This document shows positions 27,410-36,178 of a stretch of DNA of 64,000 nucleotides, piece after piece. A program made the translations under genes and the position numbers. Numbering within the stretch: the stretch's first letter is position 1; every line of letters starts with the position of its first letter. Source of the stretch: Planococcus halotolerans (GTDB lineage: Bacteria > Bacillota > Bacilli > Bacillales_A > Planococcaceae); contig NZ_QLZR01000008.1 in the NCBI RefSeq assembly GCF_003289955.1, positions 106,040 through 170,039 on the forward strand, given 5' to 3'. The notes under the pieces were generated by a model, which worked only from the letters and a program-made list of their open reading frames with translations, did no database searches and was not told the origin of the DNA.

Positions 27410-27847
27410 ATGAAAAAGATTTTAGTTAAAGAAAGCGGCATGACTCTAGTAGAATTGTTGGCTGCAATTGCCCTTTTGGGAATTGTTTTATTTACCTTTA
27501 TGTCGATCTTTACGCAGTCTGCGAAATTCTCTGCCCATAATCAGGAAACATTGACGGCTGTTCAGATTGCTGAGCAGGTAGTTTCAGATGTAAGGGATCT
27601 GGAGACGATTTTAACCTTGAATAATATTGGTAACTATAAAAAAGTCGGCAATTTTATTGAAGATAAAAATACATATGATCATTTTGTCATTAAAATATCA
27701 GAAGAAGAAGTGCAAGTGACTAGCCCAGATGCTCCGGCCACTGCACTTACACTAAAAAAAGCGAACATCTCCGTCAAAGCTAAACCAGGTTTTGGAATCA
27801 ACGAACCGGAATTTAAGACAGAAATGTATTTGAAGGTTCAGCCATGA
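27410..27847 (+). CDS. Type IV minor pilin-like protein (PilV/PulJ type)
   Basis: 145 residues. A class III prepilin signal ends in KESG|MTLVELLAAIALLGIVLFTF: Gly -1, N-methyl residue, Glu5 and a long hydrophobic helix. The rest is a soluble beta-rich domain. Such pilins are cut by a prepilin peptidase and assembled by a type IV/ComG-type machine; none is encoded here. The ATG has CTGGAGG upstream. It overlaps the next gene by ATGA. A perfect 8-bp hairpin (27358-27380) lies in the promoter region. Confidence 0.85.
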   Translation: MKKILVKESGMTLVELLAAIALLGIVLFTFMSIFTQSAKFSAHNQETLTAVQIAEQVVSDVRDLETILTLNNIGNYKKVGNFIEDKNTYDHFVIKISEEEVQVTSPDAPATALTLKKANISVKAKPGFGINEPEFKTEMYLKVQP

Positions 27848-28311
27848 AAAATGAAAAAGGAATCACTTTAGTGGAATTGATTGCCGTACTTGCAGTAGCC
27901 GGAATCACAGTAGCGCTTATTGCCAGCGTTTTATCCAGCGGCACAAACGCTTCTCAAAGGACAAGCATGAATCAGCAGCTGCAACAGGAAGGAAATATAA
28001 TAGTAGAAAAAATTCGTGCACAATATTTATTGAATCAAAAAGAAGACACAGTTCCCGATAAATTTGAAATCGTAGTCGAAAACGATAAATTGATTTTCAA
28101 GGATGATACAGGTACAAATATGGTTATCTCAGAAGGTTTTAAATACGATTTAGATCCGGCGTCAGCAGATAACACATCTCCTACCAAGAAAAAAGTGGTG
28201 CTTGATAGGACACAGAAATCAGTATTTAACCTGCTAATCCGCGGTAAAACTAATGGAAACTCACCGAACCAGGAATATAAAATTAACACGTCATTCAGCA
28301 AGTTAAATTAG
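27844..28311 (+). CDS. Type IV minor pilin-like protein (second of operon)
   Basis: 155 residues with NEKG|ITLVELIAVLAVAGITVALIASVLSS, a canonical prepilin cleavage site with Glu5, followed by an amphipathic helix and a beta-rich C-terminal domain. Coupled to the upstream gene and 9 nt before the next. A minor pseudopilin; a role in surface adhesion or DNA uptake is possible but not shown. Confidence 0.85.
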   Translation: MKNEKGITLVELIAVLAVAGITVALIASVLSSGTNASQRTSMNQQLQQEGNIIVEKIRAQYLLNQKEDTVPDKFEIVVENDKLIFKDDTGTNMVISEGFKYDLDPASADNTSPTKKKVVLDRTQKSVFNLLIRGKTNGNSPNQEYKINTSFSKLN

Positions 28312-28320
28312 GGGGATCAC

Positions 28321-29307
28321 ATGAAGACTTTCAAAAATGAAAAGGGATATGCGTTATTGATGGTGTTAATGCTGATCCTTCTGTTTACCGTCCTGGGAAT
28401 GGGACTTATGGCGACGAATATGAATTCTGCGAAGCAGTTTAATACCAAGGAAGAACAAGTAAAAGCTCGGCATCAGGCAGAAATGGGAGTTTTACATTAC
28501 CAAGCCCAACTGATAAGTATTGTAGAAGAAAATAAAAATAATGAAGTAGTACCTTGTGCTAAGTTTCTAAATGAAGTAGCAGTTTTATCAAATGATAATA
28601 ATTCCGAATACAACGTAAGTAAACAAGATATAGAATGCGAGTTGTCAGAAGATGTTATAAAAATCTCTATTGAAAGTACAGGAAAATATATTGATAAGGA
28701 AGATAAGATTAAAGCTAAATTTAATATAAAAAATTCAAGCAGAACAAATCTTGAAGAAGGAGAATTACCAGGGCCTTCCGATTATAATGATGATACAAAA
28801 GTTGTTGAAGGAGGACTAACAGTTGAAAACGGCTTTTATTCTCCTACTGAGGATAGTTTATATGTAAAAGGGGATTTTAAAGTACAACATGGAAACAGCA
28901 ACGGTGGAAATGATATTTTAATAAATAGAAATCTGTTCATTGACCAAAATATGTCTATACAAAATCACGCTTGCATAGTTACGAGAGGGAATCTAATTGT
29001 TAAAGGTAATATAACCTCTACAAATAAAGTTTATATATTCGTTTATGGAGATGCTTATTTTAAATCTAATACTTATAAATCAAGTAATAATAATTTCTTT
29101 GTAACAGGAAAAGTCTTCGAAAACGGGAAAGAAGTGCGCAACGATTTTGAACCGGTCCCTTCAGGATACCTCTATAATTATCACAATGGTTCAGATAGCG
29201 GGAATGATAAGAAAACCTGTCCTCTGCCAGGCTCCGGGAATCCTGGAAAGTTGTCTGGTAGCTGGCAAATAGATGAAAACATTGACGTTGATTATTTCGT
29301 AAATTAA
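28321..29307 (+). CDS. PilX-like minor pilin with a bactofilin-like beta repeat domain
   Basis: 328 residues. The N-terminus NEKG|YALLMVLMLILLFTVLGMGL is prepilin-like but lacks Glu5, as in PilX/GspK-type tip pilins. After a charged helical region, about 150-280 shows repeating short beta strands (GGLTVENG..LYVKGDFKVQ..NLFIDQNMSIQ..NLIVKGNITS) suggestive of a beta helix. It contains Cys pairs that could form disulfides outside the cell. The gene is more AT-rich than its neighbours, consistent with a variable surface-exposed component. Confidence 0.75.
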   Translation: MKTFKNEKGYALLMVLMLILLFTVLGMGLMATNMNSAKQFNTKEEQVKARHQAEMGVLHYQAQLISIVEENKNNEVVPCAKFLNEVAVLSNDNNSEYNVSKQDIECELSEDVIKISIESTGKYIDKEDKIKAKFNIKNSSRTNLEEGELPGPSDYNDDTKVVEGGLTVENGFYSPTEDSLYVKGDFKVQHGNSNGGNDILINRNLFIDQNMSIQNHACIVTRGNLIVKGNITSTNKVYIFVYGDAYFKSNTYKSSNNNFFVTGKVFENGKEVRNDFEPVPSGYLYNYHNGSDSGNDKKTCPLPGSGNPGKLSGSWQIDENIDVDYFVN

Positions 29308-29381
29308 ATTTTCTTATTGAATTTGCTTTTGATTTTTTATTAAAAGATATTAAAAAATAATTTTTGCTTTAAGCAAATAAA

Positions 29382-29423
29382 TAATAAAGTCATCCCAAAT
29401 ACTATATAGGGATGACTTTATTA
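29382..29423 (+). terminator. Bidirectional terminator between pilin operon and rnhC
   Basis: A perfect 15-bp stem TAATAAAGTCATCCC/GGGATGACTTTATTA flanked by A/T runs serves both converging units. Confidence 0.9.
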
Positions 29424-29449
29424 CATCGGTTTACATAATAAGAATATCC

Positions 29450-30382
29450 CTAACTCCGTCTCTTCCCAGCCAACAACCTCGCCTTACCAGTATTCGCAAA
29501 ATGCCACTTCGTCAAACTCTTCAAATACTCCTCGCCGTGCTTCCGGATAATTTTTGCAGCCGCTTCATCCACAATCTTGCCGGCGCCTTTCGGAAGAGTG
29601 ACGCCAGCTTCCGCGCTCATGCGATCCATTTCTTCCAGGAAAGCGACGCGCGCTATAATCGAAGCGCAGGCAACTGAAACATGAAGGCCTTCCGCTTTAG
29701 TCGAGAACAGAACATTCTCGCGGATAATATCTTTTTCACCCTTGATATGATTATAGTAAATGCCGCGTTCGGCAAACTGGTCTATGAGAATGGCGTCCGG
29801 TTTTACCGGTTCCATTTTTGCGAGCACATGTTTCAGCGCCTGGTTGTGGAGAAGGGCTTTTATTTTTCCTTGAGACCAGCCTTGTGCTTGAACTTTATTA
29901 TATTTTTCATTTTTTAAGGTAAGGACCTTGTGGACGAATGCTTCTCGAAGATCCGGTGCGATTTTGCGCATATAATCATCATTGAGCAATTTCGAGTCTT
30001 TGACGCCAAGTTCGTGGGCGAGGGCCACTTTGTCTGCTGGCACGAAACAGGCGGCGACCGTAATCGGTCCAAAGAAATCACCGGTGCCGGTTTCATCCGA
30101 ACCCAATACGGAAAGCTTCGCAAAATTTTCGGGAAGCTTGTCACCTTTAGCGCCGGAAACTTTCGTGGAAGTGTTGTCTGCTTCTCCCCATTTACCAGCT
30201 TCCCGTTCAGCTCCAGCCCCCTGGAACATGACTTTTCCGGAATTGTAGACGGTCACTACCGTATCAGTCAGTTTGGCTGTGAAGCGGACGTATTGCGCTT
30301 TGGCTGGCGTCTTTTTATTTTCATAATGCTTGATGATTTGGAGGAGACTTTCCTCTGGAAGTTTTAATACGACATTGGACAT
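29450..30382 (-). CDS. rnhC: Ribonuclease HIII
   Basis: 310 residues. An N-terminal TBP-like substrate-binding domain (about 1-85) precedes the RNase HII/HIII catalytic fold with GSDETGTGDFFGPI (Asp/Glu metal ligands) and ACASIIARVAFLEEMD. It removes RNA from RNA:DNA hybrids. Same position as B. subtilis rnhC, after pheT and opposite zapA. Confidence 0.96.
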   Translation of the reverse strand: MSNVVLKLPEESLLQIIKHYENKKTPAKAQYVRFTAKLTDTVVTVYNSGKVMFQGAGAEREAGKWGEADNTSTKVSGAKGDKLPENFAKLSVLGSDETGTGDFFGPITVAACFVPADKVALAHELGVKDSKLLNDDYMRKIAPDLREAFVHKVLTLKNEKYNKVQAQGWSQGKIKALLHNQALKHVLAKMEPVKPDAILIDQFAERGIYYNHIKGEKDIIRENVLFSTKAEGLHVSVACASIIARVAFLEEMDRMSAEAGVTLPKGAGKIVDEAAAKIIRKHGEEYLKSLTKWHFANTGKARLLAGKRRS

Positions 30383-30513
30383 AGGACAGTCTCCTTTCTA
30401 ATGATTCACAAGTTGCTTGTGTTCATGTTATGATTATGTATAGAAATAAATTGCATTGGCTGGAACATGCCGATGCTGTTATGCCGAGGCATAATTGATT
30501 GGGGGATGGAACA

Positions 30514-30774
30514 TTGTCGGATCAGCAAAGAATTCGCACATCAGTTGAGATCTACGGCCATACTTACAAGATGGTAGGCACTGAAACCTCTGGCCACATG
30601 CGTTTAGTGGCATCTACAGTGGACGAGAAGATGCGTGAGATTCATGCGATGAATCCATCTCTCGATAGTTCGCGCCTTGCAGTATTGACTGCAGTAAATG
30701 CGGTACATGATAATCTTAAACTGAAAGAGCGCATTGAACAATTGGAAAATGAATTGAAAAAACCGAAGGGCTGA
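30514..30774 (+). CDS. zapA: Cell division protein ZapA
   Basis: 86 residues from a TTG start placed 8 nt after GGGGGA; an in-frame TTG at 30499 overlaps the Shine-Dalgarno and is rejected. [30 protein letters not shown] is the ZapA head, and the C-terminal helix ([12 protein letters not shown]) forms the coiled-coil dimer. It bundles FtsZ at the septum. Divergent from rnhC and 5 nt before the cvpA-like gene. Confidence 0.92.
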   Translation: MSDQQRIRTSVEIYGHTYKMVGTETSGHMRLVASTVDEKMREIHAMNPSLDSSRLAVLTAVNAVHDNLKLKERIEQLENELKKPKG

Positions 30775-30779
30775 AGTAG

Positions 30780-31316
30780 ATGCTAGATATAATTTTATTT
30801 CTGTTGCTAATTGCCGGCATCATTGTCGGAGCCAAACGGGGCCTTGTGGTCCAATTAATACATATGGTAGGGTTCATCATCGCGCTAGTCGTGGCATACC
30901 TCTATTATAAACCTTTATCCGAATACTTCGTCCTGTGGATTCCATATCCGGCAGTAACTGATGAATCCAGGTTTACGCTCGCGATCGAGCAATTGGATCT
31001 TGACCAGACCTTCTATCAATTATTTGCCTTCGCACTTATTTTCTTTGTCGTCAAATTCGGATTGCAGCTGATTGCTTCCATGTTCGACTTCCTGAAATAT
31101 TTGCCGGTACTTGGTTTCCTCAGCAAAATCCTCGGTGCAATCCTAGGATTTATCGAAATGTTGATCCTGCTGTTTTTCTTCATCTATGTTTTCGCTTTGC
31201 TGCCGTTGGATATCATCCAGAACCAGCTCGAAAACTCAGGAATTGCCCAGGCAATCCTGGAACACACGCCTTATTTCTCTGAGAAAGTGAAAGAATGGTG
31301 GTATATTTATATGTAA
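30780..31316 (+). CDS. CvpA-family membrane protein (YshB-like)
   Basis: 178 residues with four predicted membrane helices: ILFLLLIAGIIVGAKRGLVVQLIHMVGFIIALVVAYLYYK is the CvpA start, with further helices near 80-100 and 115-145. CvpA is named for colicin V production, but its role in Bacillales is unknown. Same neighbourhood (zapA-cvpA-polX-mutS2) as B. subtilis. Confidence 0.88.
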   Translation: MLDIILFLLLIAGIIVGAKRGLVVQLIHMVGFIIALVVAYLYYKPLSEYFVLWIPYPAVTDESRFTLAIEQLDLDQTFYQLFAFALIFFVVKFGLQLIASMFDFLKYLPVLGFLSKILGAILGFIEMLILLFFFIYVFALLPLDIIQNQLENSGIAQAILEHTPYFSEKVKEWWYIYM

Positions 31317-31424
31317 GCACTGACTTCTCTCATTGCGGGAGAAGTTTTTTTGGAGTTTAGGGATAAAAAGTATATCCAGAGAAAGAGTATTACCAGATGA
31401 GCCACATTCACAGGAGGTCTCCCG

Positions 31425-33128
31425 ATGAACAAAAAAGTCATCATCAGAACACTTGAAAAGATAGCTTTATATATGGAACTGAAAGGGGAAAACCCGTTCA
31501 AAGTGTCCGCTTTCCGTAAAGCGGCACAGGCACTTGAGCTCGATCAGCGCTCGCTGTCTGAAATCGAAGATGTCACGAAGCTGAAAGGCATCGGCAAAGG
31601 TACAGGCGACGTCATCATTGAGCTGTTGGACAGCGGAAAATCAACGGTTCTTGAGGAGTTGCAGGAAGAAGTGCCGAAAGGGCTCCTTCCGCTTATGAAA
31701 TTGCAGGGACTCGGCGGCAAGAAAATCGCCAAACTGTATAAGGAACTTGGCATTGATTCTGCTGAAGCTTTGAAACAGGCATGCATCGATCACAATATCC
31801 AGAAGCTGCCCGGCTTCGGTCCGAAATCAGAAGATAAGATTTTGAAGGAATTGATGGAGTTCGACTCTAAACCCGGCCGCCATCCAATCTGGAAAACGGC
31901 TGAGGCGGTTGCAACCATCAATGAAATATTAGAGGGAATAAAAGAAGTCAGCGAGTTTTCAGTCGCAGGAAGCTACCGGCGGACGAAGGAAACGAGCAAG
32001 GACCTGGATTTCATTGTAGCGACTGGCGAGCCTGCAGTTGTCAAAGAGCAATTGCTTGCAGCGCTGCCGGTGCAGGCGACAATCGCTTCCGGTGATACGA
32101 AAGTATCCGTGACGGTCGAGTTCCAGGATCCGATTGATATTGATTTCCGTCTGGTTGCGCCGGAAGAATTTGTGACGGCGCTGCATCATTTCACTGGATC
32201 GAAAGACCATAATGTAAAGATGCGCCAGCTGGCAAAATCACAGGGTAAGAAAATCAGTGAATACGGAGTCGAGCAGGAAGATGGCTCTATCCAGACCTTC
32301 AAATCTGAAGAAGACTTTTTCTCCCATTTCGGATTGCCGTTCATTCCGCCATCTGTCCGTGAAGACGGACGTGAAACGGATCGCATTGAAGAATTGCCGG
32401 AGCTTGTCGCTGTTGAAGATATCATAAGCGACCTGCATATGCATACGGTCTGGTCTGACGGTGCGCATTCATTGAAAGAGATGATTGATGCTTGCCGAGG
32501 CCGCAATTACAAGTATATGGTCATCACGGACCATTCACAGTACTTGAAAGTGGCAAACGGATTGACACCTGAGCGTTTATTGGAGCAGAATGGTCAAATC
32601 CTTGAACTGAATAAAGAATACAGCGATATCGAAGTGCTGTCCGGAACAGAGATGGATATCTTGCCGGATGCTTCGCTCGATTTTGATGATGAAGTATTGA
32701 AACAGCTCGATTTCGTCATCGCCAGCATCCATTCCAGTTTCCAGCAGCCGCAGGAGCAGATCATGGAGCGCATTCATACTGCGATGAAAAATCCATATGT
32801 CCATATGATTGCCCATCCGACAGGACGTATTGTCGGCCAGCGCAGCGGCTACGATCCGGATATGGAGCAGCTTCTGGACTGGGCAAGTGAGTATGGTAAG
32901 ATCGTGGAATTGAACGCCAGCCCTTACCGGCTTGATCTGGCTGTTGAATTTCTTGAAATGGCACAGGAAAAAGGTGTGCCGGTGGCTATCAATACAGATG
33001 CCCACGCCATTGACCAATTGGAAGTGATGGCAATAGGCGTGCGCCATGCACAAAAAGCCTGGCTGAAAAGAGATAATGTGGTCAATACGTGGCCGCTTGA
33101 AAAATTAAAAGCATTTTTGAAAAAATAG
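31425..33128 (+). CDS. polX: DNA polymerase X with PHP domain
   Basis: 567 residues. N-terminal helix-hairpin-helix repeats (LKGIGKGTGDVIIELL, LQGLGGKKIAKLYKELG) are followed by the family X polymerase palm with metal ligands in GSYRRTKETSKDLDFIVA and IDIDFRLVA, then a C-terminal PHP domain (DLHMHTVWSDG, VITDHS, GTEMDILPD, INTDAHA) giving 3'-5' exonuclease activity. Acts in gap repair. AGGAGG precedes the ATG; it ends inside the mutS2 Shine-Dalgarno region. Confidence 0.96.
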   Translation: MNKKVIIRTLEKIALYMELKGENPFKVSAFRKAAQALELDQRSLSEIEDVTKLKGIGKGTGDVIIELLDSGKSTVLEELQEEVPKGLLPLMKLQGLGGKKIAKLYKELGIDSAEALKQACIDHNIQKLPGFGPKSEDKILKELMEFDSKPGRHPIWKTAEAVATINEILEGIKEVSEFSVAGSYRRTKETSKDLDFIVATGEPAVVKEQLLAALPVQATIASGDTKVSVTVEFQDPIDIDFRLVAPEEFVTALHHFTGSKDHNVKMRQLAKSQGKKISEYGVEQEDGSIQTFKSEEDFFSHFGLPFIPPSVREDGRETDRIEELPELVAVEDIISDLHMHTVWSDGAHSLKEMIDACRGRNYKYMVITDHSQYLKVANGLTPERLLEQNGQILELNKEYSDIEVLSGTEMDILPDASLDFDDEVLKQLDFVIASIHSSFQQPQEQIMERIHTAMKNPYVHMIAHPTGRIVGQRSGYDPDMEQLLDWASEYGKIVELNASPYRLDLAVEFLEMAQEKGVPVAINTDAHAIDQLEVMAIGVRHAQKAWLKRDNVVNTWPLEKLKAFLKK

Positions 33129-33140
33129 GAGGTGTCGCGA

Positions 33141-35504
33141 ATGATCGCGGAACGCGCATTAAAGACACTCGAATTTTATAAAATCCGTGACGAAGTGGCG
33201 CGATACTGTACCTCTTCACTCGGTAAAAACCATATAGATAAACTGGTGCCGTCCGTTGAAATCCGGGAAGTGGAACAGCTGCTTGCGGAAATGGATGAAG
33301 CGGCCCAAGTGCTGCGTGTGAAGAACAACGTGCCGATGGGTGGGATTTTTGACGTCCGGATGCATGCAAGACGAGCGCAAATCGGAGGAGCGTTGAGCCC
33401 GGTTGAGCTGATGGAAGTATCATCGACAATCCGTGCCAGCCGAATCCTGCGCCAATTTTTCGAAGCAATCCGGGAAGAAGGGGATATCCAAGTCCCCCTA
33501 TTTCTGGAGAAAAAGGAATCGATGCCGATTCTGACGCAGCTGGAGCATGACATCAATGCATGCATCGATGACAACGGCGGTGTACTGGACTCAGCCAGTT
33601 CAGCATTGCGGTCCATACGCCAGCAGCTGCGGTCCCAGGAAAGCCGTGTACGCGAAAGGCTTGAAAGTTTGGTGCGCGGCAAGAATGCAGCAAAAATGCT
33701 GTCTGATACGATTGTCACCATCCGTAACGACCGTTTCGTAATTCCCGTAAAACAGGAATACCGCAGCCATTACGGCGGCATTATCCATGACCAGTCATCT
33801 TCCGGCCAGACGCTTTTCATCGAACCGGATGCAGTGGTGCAGGCAAATAATGAAGTACGCCGTCTGAAAATGAAAGAGAAAGAAGAGATTGACCGTATTC
33901 TGCAGATGCTGTCGGCCCAAGTGCAGGAAGTGGCACACGACATCTTCGTAATGGTCGAAGTGCTCGGTGAAATCGATATGATTTTCGCCAAAGCGAAATA
34001 CGGCTCAGCCAATAAATGCTCGAAACCTGCTATGAACACAGAGGGTTACATCAATTTGAAACGAGCCCGCCATCCTTTGATTCCGAAAGATGAAGTAGTC
34101 GCAAACGATATTGAATTCGGACGCGAGATTACCGCTATCGTCATTACCGGTCCGAATACCGGCGGTAAAACAGTGACGTTGAAAACGGTCGGCCTTTGTA
34201 CATTGATGGCACAGGCGGGTCTGCCGGTTCCGGCGCTCGACGGTTCAGAATTGGCTGTATTCGACCAGATTTTTGCGGATATCGGAGATGAGCAGTCCAT
34301 CGAACAAAGCCTGAGTACATTTTCATCCCATATGGTGAATATTGTCGACATCTTGACGAAATTCGATGAGAACTCGCTTGTCATCTTTGATGAACTCGGT
34401 GCAGGGACAGATCCGCAGGAAGGTGCCGCACTGGCGATTTCATTGCTTGACGAAGTCCATGGCAGAGGAGCGCGCGTCATTGCGACGACGCATTACCCGG
34501 AACTGAAGGCGTATGGTTATAACCGTCCGGGAGTGGCGAATGCCAGTGTGGAGTTTAATGTGGAAACGTTGAGCCCGACGTATCGTTTGCTGATCGGTGT
34601 ACCCGGACGAAGCAACGCTTTTGAAATTTCGAAGCGCCTTGGGTTGCCGGAGCATATCATCACGCATGCGCAAAGCTTTACCGGCACGGACAGCCGCCAG
34701 GTGGATTCAATGATTGCGTCGCTTGAGAAAAGCCGCAGAGAATCCGAACAGGACGCAGAACGATCGAGCGAAGTGCTGAAGGAATCCGAGAAATTAAAAG
34801 AAGAGCTGGCTGCCCAATTAAAACAGTACGAGCAGAAAAAAGAGCAGCTTGAAGAAAAAGCGCGGGAAAAAGCACGCAAGATTGTCGACCAGGCCCGTAC
34901 AGAAGCGGAAGAAGTCATTTCCGACTTGCGGAAGATGCAGCTGAATCAGCAAGGCTCCATCAAAGAACATCAATTGATCGAAGCGAAAAAACGTCTGGAA
35001 GGTGCTGCACCTGAAAACCGTATTTTGAAAAAAGCGGCTAAAGACAAACAGCGCGAAGTGAAATTGAAACCGAATGATGAAGTCAAAGTGATTTCATTCG
35101 GACAAAAAGGTACACTTGTCGAAAAAGTTTCCGACAAGGAATGGATTGTTCAAATCGGCATCCTGAAAATGAAGCTGCCTGAATCGGATCTTTCTTACAC
35201 AAAACCGGAGAAGGAAAAAGAGGCGCGTACGATGGCGACTCTCAAAGACCGGGACAGCTATGTGAAGCTGGAGCTTGATCTCAGAGGCGAACGCTATGAA
35301 GATGCGTTGGCGCGTGTTGAAAAATACATCGATGATGCGTTATTATCGAATTACCATCAAGTTTCCATTATTCACGGAAAAGGCACAGGTGCACTTCGCC
35401 AGGGTGTCCAGCAGTATTTGAAAAAACATCCGCGCGTAAAAAGCTACCGCTTCGGTGAAGCCGGCGAAGGCGGTTCCGGAGTAACTGTTGCAGAATTGAA
35501 GTAG
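33141..35504 (+). CDS. mutS2: Endonuclease MutS2
   Basis: 787 residues. It lacks the MutS mismatch-recognition domain and begins with the core/clamp helices, followed by the ATPase: Walker [14 protein letters not shown], Walker [14 protein letters not shown], and TTHYPELK. A long coiled coil (about 520-640) leads to a KOW-like segment and a C-terminal Smr nuclease domain ([31 protein letters not shown]). In B. subtilis MutS2 rescues collided ribosomes and affects recombination. AGGAGGTG fixes the ATG; an in-frame GTG at 33132 overlaps that site. Confidence 0.96.
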   Translation: MIAERALKTLEFYKIRDEVARYCTSSLGKNHIDKLVPSVEIREVEQLLAEMDEAAQVLRVKNNVPMGGIFDVRMHARRAQIGGALSPVELMEVSSTIRASRILRQFFEAIREEGDIQVPLFLEKKESMPILTQLEHDINACIDDNGGVLDSASSALRSIRQQLRSQESRVRERLESLVRGKNAAKMLSDTIVTIRNDRFVIPVKQEYRSHYGGIIHDQSSSGQTLFIEPDAVVQANNEVRRLKMKEKEEIDRILQMLSAQVQEVAHDIFVMVEVLGEIDMIFAKAKYGSANKCSKPAMNTEGYINLKRARHPLIPKDEVVANDIEFGREITAIVITGPNTGGKTVTLKTVGLCTLMAQAGLPVPALDGSELAVFDQIFADIGDEQSIEQSLSTFSSHMVNIVDILTKFDENSLVIFDELGAGTDPQEGAALAISLLDEVHGRGARVIATTHYPELKAYGYNRPGVANASVEFNVETLSPTYRLLIGVPGRSNAFEISKRLGLPEHIITHAQSFTGTDSRQVDSMIASLEKSRRESEQDAERSSEVLKESEKLKEELAAQLKQYEQKKEQLEEKAREKARKIVDQARTEAEEVISDLRKMQLNQQGSIKEHQLIEAKKRLEGAAPENRILKKAAKDKQREVKLKPNDEVKVISFGQKGTLVEKVSDKEWIVQIGILKMKLPESDLSYTKPEKEKEARTMATLKDRDSYVKLELDLRGERYEDALARVEKYIDDALLSNYHQVSIIHGKGTGALRQGVQQYLKKHPRVKSYRFGEAGEGGSGVTVAELK

Positions 35505-35525
35505 AGGTATAGGGGAGAATGAGCA

Positions 35526-35939
35526 ATGTCAGAGACTGGGTTTTGGACGCATCCGCTTGTCGAAACGGCAGGCTATTTCAGTGTAGTAGTATTGTGTTTG
35601 ATCGTGGCAATGGTAATATTCGAAGTCATCACCAAGTATAAAAACTGGGAAGAAATCAAAAAAGGCAATCTGTCAGTGGCAATGGCAACTGGCGGAAAGA
35701 TCTTTGGCGTAACGAATATTTTCCGTTATTCCATCGAACAGCACAATACGCTGCCGGAAATGATTGGCTGGGGGGTCTATGGATTTGGCCTGCTGATTTT
35801 CGCCTATATCCTTTTCGAGTTTTTGACGCCGAAATTCAAAGTGGATGATGAAATTGAAAATGACAACCGTTCCGTCGGTTTAATTTCCATGATGATTTCG
35901 GTCGGGCTCTCGTTTGTAATCGGTGCAAGTATTTCATAG
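35526..35939 (+). CDS. DUF350 membrane protein (YshE-like)
   Basis: 137 residues with four membrane helices (about 16-36, 52-70, 82-104, 115-135). GGKIFGVTNIFRYSIEQHNTLPEMIGWGVYGFGLLIFAYILFEFLTPKF is typical of DUF350. Function unknown. Same place as B. subtilis yshE after mutS2. Confidence 0.88.
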   Translation: MSETGFWTHPLVETAGYFSVVVLCLIVAMVIFEVITKYKNWEEIKKGNLSVAMATGGKIFGVTNIFRYSIEQHNTLPEMIGWGVYGFGLLIFAYILFEFLTPKFKVDDEIENDNRSVGLISMMISVGLSFVIGASIS

Positions 35940-35951
35940 GAGTTGTGACAT

Positions 35952-36032
35952 TTGGAAAATCTTATTAAGATCCTGATCGTTTGCTGTATTTTGTTTATGC
36001 TCGTCGGGGTTGTTTATCTTTTCATGTTTTAA
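35952..36032 (+). CDS. 26-residue membrane miniprotein
   Basis: A TTG-initiated frame encodes a Met/Leu start followed by ENLIKILIVCCILFMLVGVV and YLFMF: a short polar start, then one continuous membrane helix with a Cys pair. AGGAG at the end of the DUF350 gene is 9 nt upstream, and a strong terminator follows the stop by 9 nt, so it ends the operon. Translation is inferred from these signals only. Confidence 0.5.
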   Translation: MENLIKILIVCCILFMLVGVVYLFMF

Positions 36033-36041
36033 AAGCAGTGG

Positions 36042-36069
36042 CCGCCAGCAGAAATTGCTGGCGGTTTTT
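36042..36069 (+). terminator. Terminator after the DUF350 operon
   Basis: CCGCCAGCA pairs with TGCTGGCGG, followed by TTTTT. Confidence 0.93.
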
Positions 36070-36098
36070 CATATTTTGATCTTATTAAAAAATAAAGT

Positions 36099-36127
36099 TT
36101 GTAAGCGCTGACATATTTCTCTATAAT
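36099..36127 (+). promoter_or_regulatory. lcfA promoter with overlapping cre-like site
   Basis: TTGTAA and TATAAT are separated by 17 nt. TTGTAAGCGCTGACA (36099-36113), overlapping the -35, matches the CcpA cre consensus WTGNAARCGNWWWCA at 14 of 15 positions, so carbon catabolite repression of fatty-acid degradation is likely. No convincing FadR box is visible here. Confidence 0.75.
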
Positions 36128-36178
36128 TAAAAATAGGAATATTCACACGATTCTTATAATACAAAAGGAGGAAATAGA

